Of a stretch of DNA of 64,000 nucleotides, positions 52,919 to 62,753 are shown in pieces (position 1 is the stretch's first letter; every line of letters begins with the position of its first letter). The translations under genes were made by a program, and so were the position numbers. Below the pieces are notes generated by a model. It was not told the DNA's origin, did no database searches, and saw only the letters and a program-made list of their open reading frames with translations. The stretch comes from Fibrobacter sp. (GTDB lineage Bacteria; Fibrobacterota; Fibrobacteria; Fibrobacterales; Fibrobacteraceae): the NCBI GenBank assembly GCA_024398955.1, contig JAKSIG010000002.1:48649-112648 (forward strand). The letters are read 5' to 3'.

Positions 52919-54058
52919 ATGAGGAACGTTGTGTACCTCGTGTTTTTTGTGTTTGTTGCACTGTTTGTGAACGGCTGCGTCTGGGCTCCGGGTATGTACC
53001 TTGGGGAACGCTCCAGCGAAGATGGATCTGTGGATACCTTGGCGACTTTCCAGGGGGCGGAGGTTCATTTGCAGAGTATCAGTCCTGCCGCCATGTTGAA
53101 TGCAACTGAAGAGGCCGAAGCCAAGACGGCTATCCCGCAGGAGTTGTTGGATTTTAAGCCGGAGACTTATCGCCTGGGCAAGTTCGATGTGGTCCAGGTG
53201 ACGGTGTGGGAACATCAGGAACTGTCTCTGCCTTTGGGCCCGTACCGTAGCGATAAGGCGGTGGGGCAGATGATCGATGAAAATGGCGAGATGTTCTACC
53301 CCTACGCAGGCCAGATCAAGGCGGAGGGCAAGACCATTACGGAACTTCGCGATACTATCGGCGCAGGCCTTGCTACTGTTTTCAATAAGCCTCAGTTGGA
53401 AGTTCAGCTGCTGCAGAGCCAAAGCAAGAAGGCTTATGTCCAGGGTGGTGTGAATAGCGCAGGCGTGATTCCTCTTTCAAACATCCCCACATCCTTATTG
53501 CAGGCTATTTCTCAGAGTGGTGGTGTTAGTGCCACCAATGGCGACCCCACCCAGGTGCAGCTGATTCGCGACGGTGTGACCTATCCAGTGGATCTTATGG
53601 CCTTGTATCCGTCGGGTCGTGGTCCCGGGGATGTAATCCTGAAGGATGGGGATGTGGTTCGTGTTGCGGAAATGAGCGAGTCCAAGGTGTATGTTCTTGG
53701 GGAGGTCGGCCGCCAGCAGGCTCTACCGATCTTGAACGGACACTTGACTTTGTCTCAGGCTTTGGCCGAAGTTGGCGGTTTGCAGATTTTGTCTGCCCAG
53801 AGTCGCGGTATTTATGTGATTCGTGGGGACTTGAAGCGTATTAACGTTTACCACCTGAATTCCAGGAATCCCATGGCCCTGGTGTTCGGTGACCAATTCA
53901 AGCTGAAACCTCATGACATTGTGTATGTGGATGCAACCAACCTGGTGCGTTGGAATCGCGTGATGTCCCAAATTTTGCCGTCGGTCCAGACTTTCTACTA
54001 TGGATTGCAGGGCGTTCATTTGATCAAATCTGTCAAGGATGATTTGAACAACTGGTAG
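52919..54058 (+). CDS. wza: Wza-type polysaccharide export outer-membrane lipoprotein
   Basis: 379 residues. Lipoprotein signal (VFFVFVALFVNGC, lipid Cys about residue 20), then the polysaccharide-export domain (LGKFDVVQVTVWEHQELSLP, MFYPYAGQIKAEGKTITELR) and two SLBB-like domains (AYVQGGVNSAGVIPL, VYVLGEVGRQQALPILNGHL). It should form the outer-membrane channel that works with Wzc. AGGAG lies 7 nt before ATG 52,919. wzc follows after 7 bp. Confidence 0.9.
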   Translation: MRNVVYLVFFVFVALFVNGCVWAPGMYLGERSSEDGSVDTLATFQGAEVHLQSISPAAMLNATEEAEAKTAIPQELLDFKPETYRLGKFDVVQVTVWEHQELSLPLGPYRSDKAVGQMIDENGEMFYPYAGQIKAEGKTITELRDTIGAGLATVFNKPQLEVQLLQSQSKKAYVQGGVNSAGVIPLSNIPTSLLQAISQSGGVSATNGDPTQVQLIRDGVTYPVDLMALYPSGRGPGDVILKDGDVVRVAEMSESKVYVLGEVGRQQALPILNGHLTLSQALAEVGGLQILSAQSRGIYVIRGDLKRINVYHLNSRNPMALVFGDQFKLKPHDIVYVDATNLVRWNRVMSQILPSVQTFYYGLQGVHLIKSVKDDLNNW

Positions 54059-54065
54059 GTCTTTT

Positions 54066-56204
54066 ATGTTGCCTTTGAATGAAAACGGAAATCAGGGAAG
54101 TGCCCCGCAGGTGCAGGCGCCGGCGAGTTCTTTGTCTGTGTTTGATGTAATTCGCGTGCTTTGGAATGGCAAGTGGGTCATGATCCTGTTTGCCTTGATT
54201 GGTGCCGCTGTCGGTTTTTACAAGGCCAACTGGGAAATTCCGATGTTCACTAGCGATGCGTTAATTCAAATTAACACCAAAGGTGGACAACCCACAGCGG
54301 CTATTGGTGCTACGACTGGTTTGCTGGAGGTTCAGTCTCCGGCTAATGCTGAAATGATGCTGATGAAAAGCCGAATGGTCCTGGAAAAGGTTGTTGAGGA
54401 ACAACATCTCAGGTTCCACGCCAATCCCATGGGCGACAAGGACCGCATTCTTCATCGCGAAGGTCGATTGGATATAGAGTATTTGAAATTGCCTCGGGGA
54501 AGTTTCAGGGCTCGAGCCCTGGGCAAGGATTCTTTTGCGGTGGTTAGTCATGGCAAGGAGATTGTCCGTGGTGCCGTGGGGGAGACCTACCGTGAAGATG
54601 TGAACGGGGATACCCTGGTGATTCGCGTAGGCCTACTCAAGGCTAAGGCCGGTCAAGAATTTTCTTTGAGCGTTTCGTCTGAACTGGCTGCCATAAGCAG
54701 TTTGGCTAATGGCTTGTCCGTAAGCGAGGCTGGCAAGAATTCCGGTTCAGGCATGATTAAAATCATTTTTTCACATCGCTACGCAGACCGAGCTGCTGCT
54801 ATTTTGAATTCTGTTGTGAATACCTACCAGCGGCAGAATGTGGAACTTCGCGGTGCTGAAGCGGAAAAAACATTGGAATTTTTGGATGAACAGCTGCCGG
54901 GCGTAAAGGCCAAGCTGGATAGCATCGAGGCTGTTCTTGCCAAGTACCGTCGCGAGATGGGTACCGTGGATATTTCTGGTGAAACCAGTTCTAGCCTCGG
55001 CCGCAGTGTGGACTTGCAGAAGCAGTTGGCAGACCTGGATCAGCAGAAGGCTGAGGCCCTTCGCGTGTACACTCCGGAACATCCCAATATCCAGGCTATT
55101 GAACTGAAGCGTAAGGCGTTGCTGGGCGAACTTGGCAAGGTTAAGTCTGTCATGAAGAAACTTCCTGAAAAGCAACAGGAACTGTTGCGCTTGCAGGGCG
55201 AAGTGGAACTGAACAACAAGTTGTACACCACCATGCTGAACAATGCCCAGCAGCTGCGAGTGGTTCGCGCAGGTGAACTGGGTAACGTTCGTATTGTGGA
55301 CCATGCCCGTATTGCGGAACGCACGTCTTACCCTAACAAGCGTAGCATCGAAATGATGTACCTTGGAATTTGCCTGGGGATTGGTGCCGCCATCCTGATC
55401 TTGTTCCGTATATTCTCTCGTAAGGGAATTCGTAATTCCTCTGAAGTGGAAAATGCTACAGGAGTCAGTGTTTACGCCAAGGTGCCTGAGTCCCGTAACA
55501 AGTTGCTCCGCATGCGTAAGCATTCTGCCAAGAATTTTTTGGTGGTAGACGACCCCGACGACCGTGCTTCGGAAGCATTCCGTTCCTTGCTGACTGCAGT
55601 GGATTTTTCCATGGAGAAAAATCAGATCCTGATGGTTTCTGGTCTGATTCCTGGTGTGGGCAAATCCTTTGTGGCGGAAAACGTGGCAGCCCTTGCCGCT
55701 CAGATGGGACGTAAGGTTTTGCTGATCGATGGCGATATGCGCCGCGGTCGCGTAAAGAGTAAATCCAAGGAAGGTCTCGCAAACGTACTGATGCGTAATT
55801 GCCCTGTGGCTGATGCAATTACCCAGAGCCCTGTGGATAATCTGTATGTGATGGGTGGCGGACACACTCAATTGTATCCTAGTGAACTGCTTCGCGGTGA
55901 CAACTTCAAGAATCTTCTTGAGGAACTGCGTTCTCAATATGACTTGATCATTGTGGATACTCCGCCGATTTCTTTGGTGACGGACGCAACCTTGATTTAT
56001 CCGCTGGTAGACTTTAGCCTGATAGTATTGCATTATGGCAAGCATTCTGTTCCCGAAGTTGTGGAAACCCTGGGCGCTCTGGACCGCATCAAGGATGGCC
56101 CGAAGGCCTTTGTGCTGAACCATTGCGAACGCGGTCACCATGGTTATGGCTATGGTTATTACGGCTACTACAGCTACGGATATTACAAGAAAAAGAAGAA
56201 GTAG
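54066..56204 (+). CDS. wzc: Wzc-type polysaccharide co-polymerase / bacterial tyrosine kinase
   Basis: 712 residues. Wzz domain with two membrane spans (about 40-60 and 440-460) flanking a long periplasmic coiled-coil part; cytoplasmic BY-kinase with Walker A GLIPGVGKSFVAEN (about 528), Walker A' VLLIDGDMRRGR and Walker B DLIIVDTPP. The C-terminal tail has nine tyrosines in YGYGYYGYYSYGYY followed by KKKKK, the autophosphorylation cluster. It controls polymer length and export with Wza. No matching phosphatase (Wzb) is seen in the window. Confidence 0.92.
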   Translation: MLPLNENGNQGSAPQVQAPASSLSVFDVIRVLWNGKWVMILFALIGAAVGFYKANWEIPMFTSDALIQINTKGGQPTAAIGATTGLLEVQSPANAEMMLMKSRMVLEKVVEEQHLRFHANPMGDKDRILHREGRLDIEYLKLPRGSFRARALGKDSFAVVSHGKEIVRGAVGETYREDVNGDTLVIRVGLLKAKAGQEFSLSVSSELAAISSLANGLSVSEAGKNSGSGMIKIIFSHRYADRAAAILNSVVNTYQRQNVELRGAEAEKTLEFLDEQLPGVKAKLDSIEAVLAKYRREMGTVDISGETSSSLGRSVDLQKQLADLDQQKAEALRVYTPEHPNIQAIELKRKALLGELGKVKSVMKKLPEKQQELLRLQGEVELNNKLYTTMLNNAQQLRVVRAGELGNVRIVDHARIAERTSYPNKRSIEMMYLGICLGIGAAILILFRIFSRKGIRNSSEVENATGVSVYAKVPESRNKLLRMRKHSAKNFLVVDDPDDRASEAFRSLLTAVDFSMEKNQILMVSGLIPGVGKSFVAENVAALAAQMGRKVLLIDGDMRRGRVKSKSKEGLANVLMRNCPVADAITQSPVDNLYVMGGGHTQLYPSELLRGDNFKNLLEELRSQYDLIIVDTPPISLVTDATLIYPLVDFSLIVLHYGKHSVPEVVETLGALDRIKDGPKAFVLNHCERGHHGYGYGYYGYYSYGYYKKKKK

Positions 56205-56282
56205 CGAAGTATTTTTACCAAAATTTACGCGAGTCAATACTGTCACAAAGCTATATTTGTGTCATTAAAAAAGGGTTTTGAC

Positions 56283-57323
56283 ATGAATAAAGTTTCTTCT
56301 ACATTGGCTTTCGTTTTGGGTGCTTTTGTAACGTTTAGTTCTGCGGCTCAAATTCAAGGATTTGTTTCGGGTTATGCACCTTCTGATGTTGATGAAACAA
56401 AACATGCAAACGGCGCAGAAGCAACATCTACTCGCGGTGGCAATTTTACTTGGAGCCTTGGTGCTGAATTTCTTGCACTCCCTGTAGGTCCCCTTATGGT
56501 GGGCGGTGGTCTAGGCTTTTTTAGCGTACAGACTGATGGTGGCGACAATGTCATGATGCCTTCAATTCCCTTGTGGGGAGCGGTAGGTGTAATTGGTCCC
56601 GAAAAGTGGACGGCTCGTCCTTATCTTGAAGCACGAGTTGGCTATCCGATTCCTGCTACGGGCTATAGTACCTGGTGGGACGATCCCTTACATTTTTTTG
56701 TGATGGGAACTGTCGGTGTTCAGCTACCGTACCACATGGGTGTTGAGTTCGATTGTACTTATCTGACGATGAACAAGCATTTCAGTGATCGTAATGTAAG
56801 CTACCAGGTAAGCACGCTAAAGTTTGGTGGTTCTATTACTGTTCATTTTGACTTGTTCAAGAGTTCTACGGAATCGAATAAGGCTGCAGACGAAAAACCT
56901 GCTGTAGAATCAACAACTGAAGATTTCTCTAGCAATTCTTCAGACGATGCAAATGCCGAGTCTTCAGCCTCCGAAGAACAGGCTTATCTCAGCTATGGAG
57001 AAGAATCTGCTGAACAGCCCGTTGATGATTCTGTGACAGAGGACGCTACTGCGGAACCTGCTCCTGTAGAGGAAACCGCAGAGCAGCCTGCCGATGAAAC
57101 AGCTGCAGAAGTAACTCCAGAAGAGGCTGAAGCTCCCGCTGAAGAGTCTCCGGCCGAGGAAGCTGCCCCTGCCGAAGAATCCGCACCGGAACCCGCTGCG
57201 GAACCTGCTCCCGAACCAGAAAAGAAACCTGCTGCAAAGAAAAAGACTGCTAAGAAAAAGACAACTAAAAAAACTACAAAGAAGAAAACGACCAAGAAAA
57301 AGACGACTAAGAAAAGGCGCTAA
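56283..57323 (+). CDS. Exported barrel protein with Pro/Glu linker and lysine-rich tail
   Basis: 346 residues. Signal peptide (VSSTLAFVLGAFVTFSSAAQ), a domain of about 180 residues with alternating aromatic/Gly strands like a small outer-membrane barrel, then about 120 residues of Glu/Ala/Pro/Ser disorder, and a tail of repeated KKTTKKKTTKK to the end. The acidic-then-basic tail recalls histone-H1-like or AlgP-like tails but on an exported protein. It might hold acidic polysaccharide or LPS; speculative. It follows wzc by 78 bp and is ended by a terminator. Confidence 0.6.
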   Translation: MNKVSSTLAFVLGAFVTFSSAAQIQGFVSGYAPSDVDETKHANGAEATSTRGGNFTWSLGAEFLALPVGPLMVGGGLGFFSVQTDGGDNVMMPSIPLWGAVGVIGPEKWTARPYLEARVGYPIPATGYSTWWDDPLHFFVMGTVGVQLPYHMGVEFDCTYLTMNKHFSDRNVSYQVSTLKFGGSITVHFDLFKSSTESNKAADEKPAVESTTEDFSSNSSDDANAESSASEEQAYLSYGEESAEQPVDDSVTEDATAEPAPVEETAEQPADETAAEVTPEEAEAPAEESPAEEAAPAEESAPEPAAEPAPEPEKKPAAKKKTAKKKTTKKTTKKKTTKKKTTKKRR

Positions 57324-57353
57324 TTAGACTCTTGTAACTATAGTCAAACCGTT

Positions 57354-57413
57354 GCTGGATTTCTTCATCCTTGTGAGTGTCATCAAGAATAAAGGAAATC
57401 CAGCTTTTTTTTT
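57354..57413 (+). terminator. Terminator after the lysine-tail protein
   Basis: GCTGGATTTC and GAAATCCAGC pair perfectly (10 bp) around a 31-nt loop, followed by nine T. Confidence 0.7.
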
Positions 57414-57437
57414 ACTGCAGTTTTTTAAATTTGAAGT

Positions 57438-57926
57438 ATGTCTGAACATTCTTTATCTCGCGAATCTTTGGTGGAATTCTTCGGTGCTGAAGAATTCACT
57501 CGCTTGTGTCGCCATGAGGCTGGACATGCGCTGGTTGCGTTACTTTTTAAGCGCCCTCTGGAATATGTGAAGATGACTAACTCCAAGGAACGCCCGGGCA
57601 TTACCCGCATCTCCGGCAGCGATCTGGAAGGCTCCGCCCACATTGCAATCGCGGGGCATATTTCCGAATTCATTATCCGCAAGAACTTCGCTTGCGATTT
57701 AGACACGGTGCTGAAGGAACTGCCTGCGGAACTGTACAAGAGCGATGCGGACTACCAGAGTTTTCAGGCCGCCTGCTATTATTACAAGATGTCAGAAGTG
57801 AACGTTGTGGAGCAGTGCTATAACGTGCTCATGGCCTGCCAGAAACCGCTGATGGCCATTGCCGAGGCGCTTGAACAACGCACCTACTTGAGTCGAGAAG
57901 ATATCGAAAATATCCTTAAGGCTTAA
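57438..57926 (+). CDS. Stand-alone HExxH protein (FtsH peptidase-like, M41 type)
   Basis: 162 residues. FTRLCRHEAGHALVALLFKR carries the zinc HExxH motif in the same HEAGHA wording as the FtsH peptidase domain; GSAHIAIAGHISEFIIRKNF resembles the region holding the third zinc ligand (a D in DLDTV). No ATPase domain or membrane span is present, so it is a peptidase-like domain on its own. A later REDIENIL helix also recalls FtsH. Substrate unknown. Confidence 0.65.
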   Translation: MSEHSLSRESLVEFFGAEEFTRLCRHEAGHALVALLFKRPLEYVKMTNSKERPGITRISGSDLEGSAHIAIAGHISEFIIRKNFACDLDTVLKELPAELYKSDADYQSFQAACYYYKMSEVNVVEQCYNVLMACQKPLMAIAEALEQRTYLSREDIENILKA

Positions 57927-58014
57927 ACGGCTTTTACACGGAACTTATTCCGCAAAACGCGGCAGCCCTTTTCGCTAAAAACGTATTGGTCTATATTACC
58001 CTTTGAGGTGATAT

Positions 58015-59676
58015 ATGACAGGGATGTTTTGGCGTTGGGTTGCTTTTTTAGTATGGTGTGGAGTATTGTTGGCTTGCGGTGATGAGGGAGCCAGTTCTCC
58101 GGAATTGGAGTCGGAAAATGCACTAGAAAATTCTACAACGGGAATAGAAACCAATTTTAGACAGGATTCGGTAGAAAACTTTAGTCCTGATTTAAAAATT
58201 GATTCTTTAGAAGGCGAAATCGCTGGGAAGGACTCTGCTGCTTTTATAGAAAATGTAGTTGCAGAAAATTCTCAGATTGAAAATGTTTCATCTTCCAGTA
58301 GTTCCATTACACAAATTGCTTTTAGTTCCTGCGAACTTGTTGAACTTTCAAGTTCCAGCGAATCTGTAGAACCTTTGCCTGACAATGGTATTCCCTATAT
58401 CCGCATTACGGTTCCCGATAGCGTAGCGTTAAATGATACCACCGAAAATGGGGAGGCCGTTTATAGTGAGGCATTCATTGAGATTGCGGGGAACGGACTG
58501 TATGGCGACGTGAAGGCGGCGGGGAAGGTGCGCTACCGCGGAAATTCCACCCGCCTGTGGTACCCGAAGAAACCGTACCGCATCAAGTTTAACGAGAAGG
58601 TGGAAGTTCTTGGGTTGGCTGCCAATAAGGATTGGGTCTTGCTGGCCAATTACCGCGATCAGAGCAAGTTCATGAATGCCGTAGTTTTCGACATGGCCCG
58701 CAACATGGGTCACTTCAAGTTTGTGAACGCCAACCGTTTTGTAGAAGTAGAAGTGAATGGAGATTACAAGGGAATCTACCAGCTGACGGAACAGATTGAA
58801 CAGGCTGCCAGCCGCGTGAACATTGACAAGGCCACAGGTGTGCTGTTCAATATGGACAAGGACGATGGTCCTGAATTGAACACCTGGGATCACAACAATT
58901 TCTGGAGTAGCGTTTACAAGTTGCCTATGGCGGTGAAATACCCTAAGGATGTGGCCGCATCTGCTTTGGAATCAATTCAGGCTGATTTCGCAAAAGTGGA
59001 GCAGGCTGTTGCTGATGGCGATTTCGCAACGTTCTCTGCCCTGATGGATGTTGCTACTTTCATGGACTACTTGATTATTCAGGAAGTGACCCGTAATGTG
59101 GAATTGGAGGCTCCCCGCAGTACTTACCTCTATAAGGAAAGCGCTGAGGGCAAATACGCCTTCGGCCCCATCTGGGATTACGATGGAGGCTTTGGCTACA
59201 GCTGGAATGAAGAAACCTTTGAATACTTTGGCGAGAATTCCTGGATCTTGAGTAGCGGCAATCCTAGCAAGAGCCCATTCAACTGCATCGCCGAAAACAT
59301 GAGCGCATGGGGTTATTGTAACACCGCAAATAATGGGGCCGGCGGCCGCGGCGGTATGGGTGGATTCGGCGGATTTGGTCCCGGCGGTTCTGCTGCCGCA
59401 TGGGATGGTTACGGCGAAAGCGGTTTCTTTACCAACATGTTCAGCAATGAAGAATTCCTTGCTGCCTATAAGGCCCGCTGGAACGAACTGAAAGATGTTT
59501 TGTTTGATTATGCAACCGCTAATTTAGATGAATATGTTGAATTGTGTCGGCGGGCTTTAGATAACGATGCTGCCCGCTGGCAACCCAAGCGCAGCTACGT
59601 CACGGATGTTGCCGCCCTTAAAAGCTGGCTGCAAAAAAGGATTGCTGATTACTCGAACGTAGTGGCCGCGTATTAA
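58015..59676 (+). CDS. CotH-kinase-family lipoprotein
   Basis: 553 residues. Lipoprotein signal (FLVWCGVLLACGDEG), a Ser/Glu/Asn-rich linker with SSSSS runs (about residues 25-120), then the CotH domain: VRYRGNSTRLWYPKKPYRIK, NYRDQSKFMNAVVFDMARNM, DYKGIYQLTEQIE and the metal/catalytic FGPIWDYDGGFGYSW. A Gly-rich insert (GGRGGMGGFGGFGPGG, about residue 443) breaks the late domain. CotH proteins are atypical kinases acting on exported proteins; here probably at the cell surface. GAGGT precedes the start. Confidence 0.87.
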   Translation: MTGMFWRWVAFLVWCGVLLACGDEGASSPELESENALENSTTGIETNFRQDSVENFSPDLKIDSLEGEIAGKDSAAFIENVVAENSQIENVSSSSSSITQIAFSSCELVELSSSSESVEPLPDNGIPYIRITVPDSVALNDTTENGEAVYSEAFIEIAGNGLYGDVKAAGKVRYRGNSTRLWYPKKPYRIKFNEKVEVLGLAANKDWVLLANYRDQSKFMNAVVFDMARNMGHFKFVNANRFVEVEVNGDYKGIYQLTEQIEQAASRVNIDKATGVLFNMDKDDGPELNTWDHNNFWSSVYKLPMAVKYPKDVAASALESIQADFAKVEQAVADGDFATFSALMDVATFMDYLIIQEVTRNVELEAPRSTYLYKESAEGKYAFGPIWDYDGGFGYSWNEETFEYFGENSWILSSGNPSKSPFNCIAENMSAWGYCNTANNGAGGRGGMGGFGGFGPGGSAAAWDGYGESGFFTNMFSNEEFLAAYKARWNELKDVLFDYATANLDEYVELCRRALDNDAARWQPKRSYVTDVAALKSWLQKRIADYSNVVAAY

Positions 59677-59710
59677 TTCGAAGTATGTTTGGGTAAAATT
59701 TGTTTGGGTA

Positions 59711-59747
59711 AAAAAAGACCAGTCTCAAAACGAGAACTGGTCTTTTT
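59711..59747. terminator. Bidirectional terminator between CotH gene and leuB
   Basis: AAAAAAGACCAGT-CTC ... GAG-A-ACTGGTCTTTTT forms a stem of about ten pairs with an A bulge, flanked by A and T runs, serving both convergent genes. Confidence 0.82.
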
Positions 59748-59781
59748 CGCATTGTTATGCTCGACTGTCCTACAGGCTGTC

Positions 59782-59802
59782 ATGCTCGACCTGATCGAGC
59801 AT
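59782..59802. repeat. Inverted repeat ATGCTCGA-CCTGA-TCGAGCAT downstream of leuB
   Basis: Perfect 8+5+8 palindrome 7 bp past the leuB stop, with another ATGCTCGAC copy at about 59,758. No T run follows on either strand. It resembles dispersed REP-like intergenic elements. Confidence 0.5.
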
Positions 59803-59808
59803 CTAGCA

Positions 59809-60924
<1,116 letters not shown>

Positions 60925-60926
60925 TT

Positions 60927-60959
60927 ATTTGAACGGGGAAAAATTAGTAATTTGAACGG
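60927..60959. promoter_or_regulatory. Direct repeat ATTTGAACGG upstream of leuB
   Basis: Two exact 10-mers (60,927-60,936 and 60,950-60,959) spaced 23 bp, about two helical turns, 27 bp before the leuB start. They could bind a regulator or be part of tandem promoters. Confidence 0.4.
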
Positions 60960-60987
60960 AAATGGGCATCCATCTTTGGGGTTTAGA

Positions 60988-61400
60988 GTGATTTTTAGAA
61001 CGTTAATTTTTGCTGCAATGGTTTTGCTCGTGGGCAGTAGCTCGAATCAACCGCGTTACGCAAAAGAACATTTGGGCTATCCCTTGCAAGGCTTGCTAGT
61101 GTTTTAGAAAATCTGAATGCTCGCGATTCATTAAAAGCGATGGATTCCGTTGTGGTGGATTCCGTTCGAAAGGTGATTGAAAGTCGGGGGGATACGTTGG
61201 AGGCGTTATCCTATCAAGCGGGATGCCTTGCTGGTGATCAATTCTTTAAAGGTGCGATTTCTGACAAACATCAATGTGTTTCTCAGGATGGCGAACACTG
61301 TTCAGAACTATTTGCGCTAGTTCGTTGGAATGAGAAAAATTGGCCTGTGGATACCTGGTCTCACAAAAAAGACGGAACTTTTTTAAGTTACGGGCCCTAG
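60988..61400 (+). pseudogene. Frameshifted small exported protein
   Basis: From GTG 60,988 a signal-like start (FRTLIFAAMVLLVGSSS) runs to YAKEHLGYP, then meets a stop at about 61,107. One frame over the sequence continues LARLASVLENLNARDSLKAM and on to FALVRWNEKNWPVDTWSHKK (stop 61,400). The two parts join well near CCC at about 61,082, so a single-base slip probably broke a gene of about 137 residues. Family unknown. Confidence 0.45.
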
Positions 61401-61410
61401 CGCTCTCTCT

Positions 61411-62238
61411 CTATGCCCCAAGAAACTGCAACAAAGTATTTTTGACGACCTTGGAATTTAACGGTTGTGCTGTTGATTCAAAGGTGGCGAGCAAGTTACT
61501 GCCTAATGTCCAACCGACTTTTGCATATAAAGAAATTTTCCCGATGGCGTTTTCTGCGTAGTCGCAGTCGCTCATCATGCCAAAATGTTCCCAAATAAAT
61601 TCTTTGCGCGTTTGCGGATTTATGCAGTAAAAATCCGGATGGACCGTTCCCATGCCGCGGACATTTACAGGGAACTCGTAGCGAAAGGGAACGCCTGCAT
61701 CTGTAAGAATGTCGGCTATGATTGCCTCGGACTTAGAACGAACTCGCAGTCCACTTGCGGAAAAGATTTCTGCGGTTCCCGGCTCGAATCCCTTTGCTTT
61801 GTAGGGGAGACTCAACCATGCTGTTGCGTAGTCTTCATCTGTAACGGCGATAGGCTGTACCATGCTTTTGCGACCGGGCTTCAATTTGGTGAATGCTTCT
61901 GCGATGTCGCCACCGCAAAATTTTGCAAGAAATGCTTCCAGAATCTTGATGTTGGCTTCGATTGCCGCGAGAACCTTCTTGTTGTAGTCTCGCTGTGCGA
62001 TTGCTTCTATTTCATCTAGATTTTCTTTTCTGGCATATTTACCGTTGGGATCCTCCCCGGAGACAATGTAAAATCGCGAAAATCCGTTTCGGTCGGTGGC
62101 TTCGCGAATGCGACCTTCTGCATGCTTCTTTAGCGTTCGCTGAAGCCGTCCATGCACGGCCCTGATTGTTGCCAACCATTCACGAATTTCGCAGGTGAAG
62201 TTTTCGTTAGGAATAATTTGTTTTAAGTCAATTTTCAT
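61411..62238 (-). CDS. PD-(D/E)XK-like protein of unknown role
   Basis: 275 residues. A helical N-terminal half (WLATIRAVHGRLQRTLKKHA) is followed by a restriction-endonuclease-like pattern: LRVRSKSEAIIADILTDAG (first Glu), VPFRYEFPV, TVHPDFYCI (Asp) and EFIWEHFGMM (Glu in place of ExK). This order matches small PD-(D/E)XK proteins I have seen annotated as hypothetical. A TATATT ends 8 nt before the ATG. Its upstream region is the repeat-rich stretch 62,239-62,775. Confidence 0.6.
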   Translation of the reverse strand: MKIDLKQIIPNENFTCEIREWLATIRAVHGRLQRTLKKHAEGRIREATDRNGFSRFYIVSGEDPNGKYARKENLDEIEAIAQRDYNKKVLAAIEANIKILEAFLAKFCGGDIAEAFTKLKPGRKSMVQPIAVTDEDYATAWLSLPYKAKGFEPGTAEIFSASGLRVRSKSEAIIADILTDAGVPFRYEFPVNVRGMGTVHPDFYCINPQTRKEFIWEHFGMMSDCDYAENAIGKISLYAKVGWTLGSNLLATFESTAQPLNSKVVKNTLLQFLGA

Positions 62239-62293
62239 AAGGAGCTAATATATGAAACCGCACCGTATAAGGGTAGTGTAGTGCAAAAATTTG

Positions 62294-62395
62294 CAAACAA
62301 CTGTTGACACGAGTGTCGTGACCATGGCAAGTTTACTTGCCATTGGGCATGACCGAGGTCAAGGTTGTTCTACAAACAACTGTTGACACGAGTGT
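62294..62395. repeat. Duplicated 23-mer, copies 79 bp apart
   Basis: Exact copies at 62,294-62,316 and 62,373-62,395. Each contains the palindromes CAACTGTTG and ACACGAGTGT. Both lie upstream of the minus-strand gene ending the region. Confidence 0.75.
62324..62343. repeat. Perfect inverted repeat ATGGCAAGT-TT-ACTTGCCAT
   Basis: 9+2+9 perfect dyad between the two 23-mer copies. A hairpin with so short a loop is strained, so a dimeric-protein site is as likely. Confidence 0.6.
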
Positions 62396-62661
62396 TGCGG
62401 TCGCACCAGTAACTCTCGGAAATTTCCCAAAAGTCAAACTTTTGCTTTGTTTTGGGGAGAAAAGTATGCCCCGTCAAGCCTGTCAAGGGGCAAAAAGGGA
62501 GATGTGGGGCCCAGGCTATGTATGTTTATGTGTTACGGGTAGTATTTTTCGTTTGGAGTTTGAGAAAAAGTATGACCAGTTAAACGAAAATAGGTGCTAG
62601 TTTGATTAATTTGTTTGTAAATGTTCATACTTTTGCGGTTGATTTGTGTGAAAAGTATGAC

Positions 62662-62753
62662 TTTTTGCTTGCGAGCATGTTAGCGGACGCTTCGTTTCTC
62701 ACGCATGAACTCCGTTTCTTGCACATGAACGGCAATTTTTGCTTGCGAGCATG
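62662..62753. repeat. Duplicated 18-mer TTTTTGCTTGCGAGCATG
   Basis: Exact copies at 62,662-62,679 and 62,736-62,753, 74 bp apart, ending 22 bp before the xerC/D stop codon. Each holds a GC-rich GCTTGCGAGC core. Confidence 0.7.

Noticed and set aside
54771..56246. 491-codon minus-strand frame opposite wzc
   Set aside because: Shadow of wzc, no protein signature, crosses the wzc stop without any promoter or ribosome site.
62304..62388. Two perfect TTGACA hexamers in the duplicated 23-mers as promoter -35 elements
   Set aside because: No -10-like hexamer lies 16-18 bp downstream of either copy.
62337..62600. 87-codon frame as a gene
   Set aside because: No ribosome site, overlaps dyads and repeats, and the protein has no normal composition or family motif.
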